The position numbers were made by a program, and so were the translations under genes. The notes under the pieces were generated by a model that did no database searches, was not told the DNA's origin, and saw only the letters and a program-made list of their open reading frames with translations. From Phoronis australis (Eukaryota > Phoronida > Phoronidae), in contig NMRA01000168.1 in NCBI GenBank assembly GCA_002633005.1, forward strand, positions 311,129 to 375,128: a stretch of DNA of 64,000 nucleotides, in the 5' to 3' direction. Numbering within the stretch: the first letter of the stretch is position 1; the number at the start of each line of letters is the position of its first letter. This document shows, one piece after another, positions 39,001 through 48,705 of the stretch.

Positions 39001-41766
39001 GGTTTCATTAAAAATGAGTTTAATCGTGAATATTATTTGCTTTGTGCACTGAAATTTTTTTACCAAAAAAATTGTAGTCATGTCTGTGATTTCAAAACAA
39101 CTGAGAGAATGTGGTGGAAATGCCTTTATTATCAGGAAATCACCTTTTGCTTACGGGTGAGATATTCTGAACATTCTCGTTTCTGCACATAGCACTGGAT
39201 CATGTAATGCCAACCATTGTATTTAGCCGGATTCCATTAGTGTTGGCTTGCTCTTCCAGGCGTATTATCTTGGTTGGTATTGCTATAAGAAATCAAGCGA
39301 CTTGTGTGACATTTAACTGTGATACGTTGGATGTTTCCTCAAGACAAATTGTTTTAACACATATCTCCCTTTTTGGTCTCATTTACTGATTGGCCACCTT
39401 CTGTTTAACCGTTATGGTTGTTGAATCAGGGTTTGGCACTCGCCCGGGCTATTGAAATGCCTGTTCTGTACACCTATTTGTCTGTCATCAGAGTTCTGTT
39501 AACAGAATTACACTTTACCAACGGTCTCAGAGGTGACACATCAATATTTTGGTGTGAAACCCTTTGTTTTTTTTCAAAAGTAATAGTTGGGTGTTCCCAC
39601 TTAAACTAGATATTTCTTGGAGAGAATGGAGTTGATGGATTGCTGGAATGGTTATTCACCCTTCCCAACTTGATTTAATCCATTAATTTTGAAGTTTGTG
39701 ATTTTGGCGTTTAGCGCGGTGTCATATTTTAAGAAATGTGAGGAGCATGTAAGCTGAGTAATATAACGTGCCCACATTTTGAGACCCAGTTTCCTCCACT
39801 GAATAATGGGCATCAAACTGGTTCTGAACAGAGCTTGTTATATCCGACTATTGCCTGTAAGGTGGGCTGAAGCATTTAGTGCAATCATTAACCAATTTGT
39901 TGTAAAATTGAGGAATGCTTCCCTTCATCTCATTCTGATTCAAAAATTAGTCACAAATAAACTTCAAATATGTATTGTTGAAAGTTTCAGATCAGGAACT
40001 CAATGAGAATTCTATGCTACGTGGCATACATGAAATGCCATCATTCGAAACCTTGGACGATAGTGAATCCATACGTTCATTCCTTCCATCACAAGTTCCT
40101 TCAGCAGAGGCTATAGATACATGTACTGCGGAGTCCAGTAAGTCGTGCATTAAAGCTCTTGTCATTACCAGAATCACTTTAATGTATGGTTCTATCCTGT
40201 GATTGTTGTGAAATCTGTATATGGTAAGATTTTACCTATTTAGGACACAGTATATGGAACAAGGAACGTTTTGTTTTCATTTTTTACAAAAGTTAAGTAG
40301 CATCAAATGTCATACTGCACAGTTCAAGACAAAGCAATCGGACAAAATACCACTTCCCCATCATGACATTCTGTTAAAAAAAAATTGTCATAGCTATGGT
40401 GGCGTCAAAATTCTAATTACAAAATGACAGCCACCTTACAATTACATAATGACAAAGTCACCTTACAATTACAATATGACAAAGCCACCTTACAATTACA
40501 AAATGACAGCCACCTTACAATTACAAAATGACAAAGCCACCTTACAATTACAAAATGACATAGCCACCTTACAATTACAAAATGACAGCCACCTTACAAT
40601 TACAAAATGACAGCCACCTTACAATTACAAAATGACATAGCCACCTTACAATTACAAAATGACAAAGCCACCTTACAATTACAAAATGACATAGCCACCT
40701 TACAATTACAAAATGACATAGTCACCCTACAATTACAAAATGACAAAGCCACCTTACAATTACAAAATGACAGCCACCTTACAATTACAAAATGACATAG
40801 CCACCTTACAATTACAAAATGACATAGCCACATTACAATTTTTCGTGGCAATTCCCCTTCAATCTATGTCATGAAGGCAGACGATCTACTGGTTCTGGCT
40901 TCCACTCCTCAGTCATAACGAGGAATTTGGTTCATTTTGTCCAAGTGCTTTTAATGTAGCTCCCACCTGCCAACTTATGAAGAGATTGTGGGGATTTACA
41001 AGAATGTTGATAGCTTTTCAAAAATAAAAATTATCAACTTTGGCAATTATCTTTGTACGAAATTGGTGATATTTCACTGCATTGTATGTCTGTTAGGGTC
41101 TTCACTGTACATTAGTTTCTAAGTTGGGAACTACCACCAACCTAACTTTCAATAGAATCAGGTGATTAACAAACTTCACTGTGATTTGATTATGAGATAT
41201 ATCTATTCAAAGTTGTTTTTTGTCTTGTAGATGACAGTTTATCAACTCTTGCCCCAGGCTCCATGATGAGTATTTCAAGTTACGAATCGAGAACATCAAC
41301 CACACAACCAGCTCATGCACAAATCTCTGAAGAAGCCACTATACAACATAGTGATCAAATAAAATTCGTCTCGAGTCACTTCCAGAATTCCTCAGAATCT
41401 GAGCCAGAGGGAACTGTCGACCATTTATCTCAGGGACTCAGTGCACAATCTTTTCCAGATCCATTGAATGTGGATGATGACTCAGGGACAACTGATAGCA
41501 ACCAAAACATTGCCTCTGCTATCCAAAGTCAGGTTATGACATCCTATGCAACTGGGCTTTTTAACTCTGTGGTTTCGTCGACTTTGGCAGGACTTGGAAA
41601 ATTAGGTCAGAGTGTTTCGACTGTTGCCAAAGAGAGGTTGAATAGGCAGACGACTGCAAGTGCATCCGATAAGTCTAGTCTGTCGCGCAAAAATTCGCAG
41701 GAGTCTGACTTGGCAGATTTTGAATTTTTGAACGAGGAGGATTTCAGTTTGGATGAAAAAGAGTAA
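33068..41766 (+). CDS. RETREG/FAM134-family ER-phagy receptor
   Basis: Nine exons (33068-33279, 34878-34984, 35154-35184, 35431-35557, 36355-36439, 37332-37460, 38626-38844, 39991-40137, 41231-41766) encode 530 residues in a continuous frame. The N-terminal reticulon-homology domain has two hydrophobic hairpins: VVVLLLANAMFW to FFLVCFIATVFVF, then ILVSLSCLGTAVLGHYISGF to VMCVLLWPCVFYHNLL. The loop between them carries IWPEIR and the GWVPVHPHLMCAPEIGKYL stretch typical of RETREG proteins. A basic run (KMKIKRKRSRR) follows, then a long Ser/Asp-rich tail with ARAITDSED. The C-terminus ADFEFLNEEDF matches the LC3-interacting region of FAM134 proteins (DDFELL in human). Family members bend ER membranes and deliver them to autophagy. 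Adjacency to TUBG favours RETREG3, but the single invertebrate gene may be pro-orthologous to RETREG1-3, so no paralogue symbol is given. Confidence 0.93.
34720..34840 (+). repeat. Direct repeat 'gtttagttcctgctacacattagca' x2; inverted copy at 61340
   Basis: The phrase gtttagttcctgcta.acattagca occurs twice, about 70 bases apart, in RETREG intron 1. The first copy plus its continuation (atagttaggaacatgcaaat) reappears in reverse at 61340-61400. This is a small dispersed non-coding repeat of unknown class. Confidence 0.6.
38275..38343. repeat. Perfect hairpin, 34-bp arms, 1-nt loop
   Basis: GATTCACTGATTTTACAAAT... (38275-38308) is followed by one C and then its exact reverse complement to 38343. 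Identity over all 34 pairs stops abruptly at both outer ends. It lies in RETREG intron 6, about 280 bases before exon 7. Confidence 0.97.
40340..40960 (+). repeat. R1 copy expanded by a 25/27-bp minisatellite
   Basis: The flanks match dispersed repeat R1 ('catcatgac', 'ggcgtcaaaattctaattac' on the left; 'gaggaatttggttcattttgtc' on the right). Between them, 40426-40846 holds about 15 tandem units of roughly CAAAATGACAAAGCCACCTT plus ACAATTA, in 27-bp and 25-bp forms. In the intact copy at 24130 the same place has a single tacagaatggcttagccacc. The array makes spurious long frames on both strands and is in the last RETREG intron. Confidence 0.85.
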
Positions 41767-43514
41767 CATGATGTTGTGAGAATGAATTTATTATTGTTGT
41801 TCTATAACTGCTATGGCTGGTTAGATACTATTTGATTCATTTCATTTCAATTGGTTTGTGGTCAGATTCATTGGTTAAAAAAGACTGTTAAAACAATGAT
41901 CTGTTTCTTTTCAAAAGGTTGTAGCTAGAATGTCTAGAAACAACCAAATACTCAGTTATATAATCTCAGATTGGTATACTGTAAGAATGTACATTAATCT
42001 CTTTACATATCCAAGAGGCTGATGTTTACCTTCTTCTTTTGTCTCCCCAGTTATTGTTTGGTGCCACTACTTCAATGCTGGATTAGCAGTAATACTCGCA
42101 TACAGGGATCACACAAACTGGTTCTCAAAATCTGGTACCCCTGCATGTGCCTTGCCCAATTATCCATGAAGCTGATTATAGCCTGGATCTTGTTTCTTTT
42201 AAAACTTGTTGTGCTTCAAAATGGTGGCAACTGGCTATCAGAGAAGGGATTCAAAAGTTGTAAATACTGGATGGGTGTAGCTCGAAAATTGACGACTGCT
42301 AAGGCATCTAAAATTACATGGTTCCCCTAGAAACCTTGATTCTGGCACTGCGTCACTTTCAATTTTGGGGTAAAAACTGGATGTTCTACACTGGACAGGG
42401 TGCTGTACTTTACAATTATCAGCAAGGCAGAGGACAGGGAACATGATACTTGGCTTTAGTGTGGACAGAACTTCTGTTCAACACAATCCGGATTGTACTA
42501 TTGCCCAGTTTATGTGAGATTCTGTTTTTGGCCACGTCTGGCTTTACCATGATTTGGGACCCTATTAGCTGTTTAAGGCAGGAACATTCTCTTGAAAATT
42601 TAGTCCACTGCTTGTGGCCAGCTCAGTGTTCCGTGATTGAATATATTTAAGTACAGACAACATTGGATCCGAACATAATCTGGTGGAACTAGGTATCTCA
42701 CAGCTGGAGTCTCTGTTGGTTGACTAAGATGTAGTTATACACCCAAAATACTGAACTTGTCACAGTATTCATTATTTAAAAACATTGCAATGTGGGTAAA
42801 TTTGACCATTGCATTTTTCAACCACTAGATTACATTGGCAAATGCAGTGTTCTCCACGAACTGTTTTGACTCATTGCAATTACGAGTTAGGATTTTGCGG
42901 CATAGAATTCGGCTCACCTGTGTCAAGTTAGATTAATAACACTGTGAGTCTTAAAATCCTGGGAAAAAAGTCATTTGATGAGCATATTAGAACTCGCAAA
43001 CATTTTGTACTAGTTCAGTGTATTGGTTCGTAGGCTTTAGAAACGAGCCTCGCACTATGAACATTGATTTTCGAACATTTCGTAATTGACAGAGTTTGAA
43101 TTTTCTGTAGCAGAGAACACACGAATGTGGTAGCAAGAATCTGTTAAGTTAAAACTGGCTCTTGAGTTTTATGATATATTCAATTTTTTAATGTATTGAA
43201 TTTTTAGGGGCATTAGCTACATTAAACAGGTTATGCTACTCAGTGTGTTTTCTAAACTTGATTTGAACGTCACTGTCAGTAGTGTTATTCAGAGTGCAAA
43301 AATGTATTCTGCATTTAAATACATTGTAGAACATCTTGACCTGGGCTAGTTATCAATTTGTAAATGTTGGTTGCCATCACTATCACTAATGCATTCACAA
43401 GGAACGATTTAGATAGATTGGTGACAGACATTACCATCTTCAAAGACAGACTACTGTGTTTGTGTACTTATTCATGAAACTAAAACATTGCGAGATAATT
43501 TTTGCAGCTAGCTA

Positions 43515-43700
43515 CACCCCTGCAGTTGCAACACAGTTTGCAACAGTGCGATTTCGTCTACTCCTACCCAAATTTCACCCCTGCAGTTGCAACACAGTTT
43601 GCAACAGTGCGATTTCATCTACTCCCACCCAACTTTCACCCCTGCAGTTGCAACACAGTTTGCAACAGCACGATTTCATCTAGTCCTACCCAAATTTCTT
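43515..43700. repeat. Tandem repeat, 3 units of 61-62 bp
   Basis: Three head-to-tail units begin at 43515, 43577 and 43638 with ACCCCTGCAGTTGCAACACA and contain TTTGCAACAGYRCGATTTC. Identity is very high, suggesting recent duplication. It lies just beyond the RPL37A poly(A) signal. Confidence 0.93.
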
Positions 43701-43775
43701 CCCGAGTGCATGCGGGTGGACCTTACATGAATTTATATTTCACAACAATACAGTGAGTGGTAGGTACAATACCAG

Positions 43776-43781
43776 TTTATT
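43776..43781 (-). promoter_or_regulatory. RPL37A poly(A) signal
   Basis: AATAAA on the minus strand lies about 42 bases beyond the RPL37A stop codon, giving the very short 3' UTR usual for ribosomal protein genes. Confidence 0.65.
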
Positions 43782-43822
43782 TTTTCGTTATTTTCTATTT
43801 ACATGAAACTCAACCAAGTCGT

Positions 43823-46800
43823 TTACAAATCCTTCACTTCCCGTAAACGTCTGATAGCACTCCTGATTGAGGCTGCCGCTGTTGTGCTGAAAAGATGGAG
43901 ACAGAATGTCAGTTTTGTACACCAGCATGTCAGTATTGCACATTATCATATACATTTTGGATCAATAGTCACTTACAGGACTCATGTATTTGAAAAACTA
44001 CTTTGACTCAAGTAGTGCTAATTAGGAAAGCCTAAATTTCTAACTTCAAACTGGAATAACCAGTCTAAGAGTTATTGGGGACAGCTCTCCCTGATGAAGC
44101 AGTCCTCCTTTGGCCAAGACGTGATTAACTTGCTGTATTAAAAATTTAATGCCAATTGTTTTCTGTTAGGGCTGTTCCAGTAAAATCCGTGTGGGAGGGG
44201 GGGGGACGGCAGTAGAAATAAAAATTCATGGGTGGTGGTCTTCAGAAAAAAAGTCAAATTATGGGTGGTCGCTCCAGTAAGAAGTGATGCATTAAAAATG
44301 GGTGGTGTTTTTTGACCTGTTAATGTCGATAGGTTGGTTACTTCAGCCGTAAAAACTCAAAAATAAATGCAATTGTCCTAACTTATCCAAATACAAAAAA
44401 AGCCCATATTGCCAGTGAACAGAGTGCAATATGTTCACTAAGCCATTAATCAAGTCATGGGCAACTCGATTTGAGCCAACTGTTTGTCTGCAGTCCTATT
44501 GAATTGAAAAGTTATGCAACACTGAACTGGTGTTAACACATATAAGAAAATTGATGATTTTTAAATAAAAAGTATGAGGAGTAAGATAAACAAGTTCCAA
44601 TATTCACTTGACATAGAAGTATAGAAGAGTTCGTGGAGACAGTTTCAGATTCATAGATCCTTATAAATGAAAAAATGTTCATTGAAATTATAGACACATG
44701 GTGAACAGAGACACCTGGTGGCTGCCAAAAGTATTGCTCACAGGCTACTTTAGTTTTTGACAATATTGGACAAGACAACTAGTTCTTGTCTGTCAGTCAT
44801 CTAAGTTCTTAACAGGTCCTCCTGGAGGCAATTTGTTTGCAAGTGTTGGATTTTATATTTTAACCTATTAAAAATAATTAAAAAATTATGGGTCATGGGT
44901 TGGAGAAATAAATGAAAAATACGGGCGGTGGGTATGAAATAAAAGTGCCTTCCCCCCTCCCATACAGATTTTGCTGGAACAGCCCTTATGTAGGACCCCA
45001 GAAAAATGTCGTTTTGGCCAACTTCGGAACATCATATCTCAGAAATGGCTGACCAGATTCACACGAAACTTTCAGATACCATGCTGTAAAGAATTATTTT
45101 AAGAATTATTTTAAGAATTTTCCACTTTTGCATGAGGGGCTAACAAAAATAGGACTGATATATTGAAAGTTGCAGAAAACGGAAAGATGATTCAGAAAAC
45201 TGAAAAAGCGTTTTTGAGATTTTATCTTGAACACATGTACAAAATTCGGTCATATTATTGATTCTATTCTTTTGCTATGAATGTACTCTTCTATTTCATA
45301 AATTCCATGGTCATGTCAAGATTTGGACAATATTTGAAACTGTTGAAACCTTAAAGTAATTTGCACGGGGAATGTTTACAGAAACACTAATTTTGTACAG
45401 AGAAGTAAAATTACTGTATGTCACACGACAACATCTTATGCCTCGACAGCTGGCTTTTTAAAACTAAATGCGAGTCTTGACATTCACTCAAACTAACCGT
45501 TAAATTTAACTTTCACCAATACGTGGCAACTGTTAAACTCAGTTTCTTATGAAATTTCTGTTTTATGGCAATGATGCAGCAACCTTTGTCTAGCAGATAA
45601 GAATCAGATTTTAATTAATAAATTCATGTACATATAACATAGTAAGACTAGAAAAACCTAAAGCATTGAAGTTTATCGGTTTTAAAAATCAAAAATATCT
45701 TTGGAGCAAATTCTAAAAATGATTCATCAAAATTTCTTTCCTTTCATTTCGCGACTTTCAACACATTTTGATATAATTTACCAACTTATTGGTAACTGAT
45801 GTATGGTAATGTTGCGACAGTGTAAATATGTCGGTGACTTGCGTGTATTTTTGCTCATATTTAATCCCGACTAACCTGTAAACATAGGCACCTCCAGCCA
45901 CCTTCTTTTTACAACTCTTGCATTGCCAGATGCCTACAGCCGACCGTTTCATGTTTTCCTGTGAATGAAATGAAGAAATTGGTAACGAGAAAGTGTGAAT
46001 AAACATAAACGCACCAATCAAAACACAGTGGAGCAGCCCTAAAACAAAACCATCTCACACTTACAAAGCTAGCCGTAACCTAATCAACTTGTATACAGTT
46101 TGGTTGGACAGGACGAAACATTACAAGGGAGCCAAAATTATAGACCAGGTTTGTTTGTGTTTATCCCTGTCCAGTCAAACACCGATTGTTGTCAAAGGGG
46201 CCCAGTTTGTAAACTGTCATACGTCGAATCGTAGACATTAAAGTTTATATTTCTATGGTGCAAAATTCATTGAAGAGGTGTTAGTGCAGAAGATTGCTAA
46301 GCGTGAACATAAAGCTGCAACGTAATGTATAGAAGCAAAACTTAGTTATTATAATAACAAAGAGTTCTGTTTGCAGCCATGATTTCGACTATTTTACCAG
46401 AGCTATGAACAAGCGTCACTTCATTCAGAGTAATGTTAATTCATAAGAGACTTGAACAGATGTGAACAGTAGCAAAGCCTAAATAAATCTGCATGCCTAA
46501 TAGGAATAGTGCTATAGCTTTGTGATACCAAGTCACTATCCTTAAATGAGTATTTAATAACAGTAAAAGCATCACATGTTGCATTTTTCCAATACACAGA
46601 CAATGTAGGACTGCTCTAGTTCATGTGCTCGGCACGTCAACAAGTCAGATTCCACCTTTCTACGAAAAAATCTCACAGCCCAGTTAGATCCAACTCGTAC
46701 GAATATCATAACCAGGAACGCAATACTTGAGCACACAGCAAGGAGAGGGAGTACCTACCTTACCACAGAAGTGACATGTGTACTTGGAGTGCTGCGTAAT

Positions 46801-47862
46801 CTCCATCTTTTTGATACCTTTCCTGAGCGAGGCACCATACCTCGTACCATATTTACCAACGATGCCTACCTTCTTGGTACGCTTGGCCTGTAACAAATAA
46901 TCGTAGCTATATTTACTAAGTCAACTGTATTCCAGCAATAACATATTTCCTTAAACTGCACAAATAACAACATTCAGCCGACAAAAACGGTTTGCTCACA
47001 ATATAGCAATTGCTAGCATTCGGCAGTAATACCTGTTGGTGGTCCCTATTCAAACCAATTTCATCCACTGAATGACGAGCCTTATAAAAATTAGTGAGGT
47101 TATGAAGTCACATCACCTAGCGAGCGCGGTAAAAGTTGGAGCGTGCGCAGTACAAAAATTTTGATTTCACGATTTTGGGAACTGAAATAGGGACTGCTCG
47201 AAGAAAAAGTTTCATAATGGGAGTATTTGTTCGAGTTGGAAGAACTTAAACACATCGACAACCTCCTAAGGTGTTCCTCTATGCGCAAAAGGTATTTATA
47301 ACAACATGACTTTCATGGTTTAGTCGGTGCAAGGCATAATTCGCCGAAAAGCTTCCGGCGTACAGAGCGCCTATAGCCTCTACATCGCCTCTGGTTCGGG
47401 CCAACAGAGGCGATGGTCATTGCCTACTATAGCCTCTGCATCGCCTCTGGTTCAGGCCAACAGAGGCGATGGTCATTGCTACAATTTAATTTTAACCCCC
47501 CCAGGATTCCATCCACCTTTTCATTTTTACACATCTTTGCACGTATTTCCCATTGGATACTACGTTTGTCAGCATTTTTCCTTCTTTTGTCTGAATTTTC
47601 CTTAAATTTTGCCTTTATCTGGCAGGCAACAGCCTCTGACATAGCCTGATTAATACCATAAGCCTGTCATTGCACTGAAACAATTACAAGATGTACCGAC
47701 GATCGGATCACACAAATGGCCTTAAATAGTGTGTAAGATGGACAACAAGAAGCAAAGGACCTTAACAATAAACGTCGCTAAAAGCTAAACTTGCAGCAAA
47801 CATAAAATTGTGTATTTAAGACAAGATGTCGGCCGATCTTTTTGCACAACTACACATACCAT
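43823..47862 (-). CDS. RPL37A: 60S ribosomal protein L37a (eL43)
   Basis: Four exons on the minus strand, 47862-47860, 46887-46759, 45958-45876 and 43886-43823, encode 92 residues, the same length as human RPL37A. The first coding exon is the ATG alone, followed by gtatgt. Exon 2 starts [20 protein letters not shown]. The zinc ribbon has CHFCGK and, in exon 3, [13 protein letters not shown]. The end is [14 protein letters not shown]. It is a structural component of the large ribosomal subunit. Intron 1 holds a P1 repeat copy and the last intron a TIR element (44168-44986). Promoter motifs are listed separately. Confidence 0.97.
44168..44986. mobile_element. Non-autonomous TIR element, AGGGCTGTTCCAG ends
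   Basis: An 819-bp element in the last RPL37A intron has ends AGGGCTGTTCCAGTAAAATC and, reversed, AGGGCTGTTCCAGCAAAATC, continuing through a G-rich stretch (GTGTGGGAGGGGGGGG / GTATGGGAGGGGGG). Internal repeats of the 'atgggtggt' type occur near both ends. There is no coding capacity. The terminal AGGG resembles hAT-like non-autonomous elements, but no clear 8-bp duplication is seen. Confidence 0.7.
47095..47484 (-). mobile_element. P1 repeat arm copy with duplicated hairpin
   Basis: This is a third copy of the arm found at 31575-32640 (shared TAGCGAGCGCGGTAA, TTATAACAACRTGACTTTCA, AATTCGCCGAAAAGCTTCCG). Its right end carries two tandem units of about 57 bp. Each can fold as CATCGCCTCTG, a 10-base loop, and CAGAGGCGATG. 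It lies in RPL37A intron 1. Confidence 0.75.
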
Positions 47863-47945
47863 TTCTATGTTATTTGGAGTGATGGCGAAAAGGAAGTTGA
47901 GAGTGCGCATGCGCTCATTGGAGTTGCACAACTTCCGGCAATAGT
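47863..47945 (-). promoter_or_regulatory. RPL37A core promoter and 5' TOP region
   Basis: Upstream of the minus-strand ATG lies a pyrimidine run (CTTCCTTTTCGCC) that fits a 5' TOP start. Beyond it are a perfect NRF1 palindrome TGCGCATGCGC (47904-47914), an inverted CCAAT (about 47917) and an ETS-type CTTCCGG (about 47930). These are the usual elements of metazoan ribosomal protein promoters. The start site itself is inferred. Confidence 0.65.
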
Positions 47946-48459
47946 GTATACTACTATATGTCTTGTAAGTAAAAGTTGTTGGGCAACTGCTCGTGGTTCA
48001 TTGTTCATTTCTTGAAAATATTGGACAACTCCGCTTCATCAATTGCAGGTAATATTATCTTATTTCTTTTGGTGGTTGGAAACATTCTGAAACCACTTGA
48101 GTCAATTGTTGTCGAATAAACAGACAGACAAAAAGATTGGAAAATCCACATGTTCAGCCTCACAGTCACAATCACATGTCCTGGGCTGTGGCTGAGCCTG
48201 ATTGAGGCTCAGGCCACACTGAGCTCAGGCTCAGGACCTCAGCTTCAGGACACTACTACTCCGAGTACTATTCAGTGTCACTAGACTCTAGGCCTTGTAC
48301 TGTAGACTGAATCACATGAGCCTCTGTTAGCAGGTTAGCCACATTGATGACATTGTAATCATTGTATGGAATTACAATAACATTATTCGTCATTATTGAG
48401 AGGATGGGTAATGGTTTGGCTCCGGTCCGAAGTTGAGCCTGGTATCTTGGTGCACCAAC

Positions 48460-48705
48460 TTTGATTTCATGCTGCATTTCGAGATACTGATGAATTTCTG
48501 TATCAGTGGGCCGATCGTCTTACTATCCTGTTTCTCAAGGCCTTTACGGATGCCATACCCTTTGATAAGTGCCAGTCAGTATTGAGGTTTTGTCTGGGGA
48601 TGCGTGATACAGATGTGGGTCACCAGTCGGTATACAATAAACCTGTGACTATTGTTGATATGTTAACATTGACTCATCGGTTTTCAACCACTGAAGATCT
48701 AATGC
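48460..48705 (+). pseudogene. Gag-like retroelement fragment, left half
   Basis: The frame reads DEFLYQWADRLTILFLKAF and then VLRFCLG, a pattern like the Gag-type helical ORF of invertebrate retroelements (WADR...AF...FCxG). It is interrupted at 48705 by a TIR element and resumes in the same frame at 51430. No reverse transcriptase is seen nearby. Stops close the frame upstream, so it is a fragment. Confidence 0.5.

Larger units (their letters stand above)
41767..43822. other. Convergent 3' region of RETREG and RPL37A
   Basis: This contains the RETREG 3' UTR from the left and the short RPL37A 3' UTR from the right. A 61-62 bp tandem repeat lies at 43515-43700. I see no exon here; the frame at 42022-42330 shows no domain and no homologous motif. 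Confidence 0.5.

Noticed and set aside
40600-40851. Repeat-rich proteins on both strands (TLQLQND and FCNCKVA repeats)
   Set aside because: Both come from the 25/27-bp minisatellite in an intron; the frames are open only because most units are 27 bp.
40340-40960. CRISPR-like array
   Set aside because: Units are directly adjacent with no unique spacers, and the context is an animal intron.
42022-42330. Hydrophobic ORF as a membrane protein downstream of RETREG
   Set aside because: It lies in the probable RETREG 3' UTR, has no splice or domain support, and its hydrophobicity follows from T-rich sequence.
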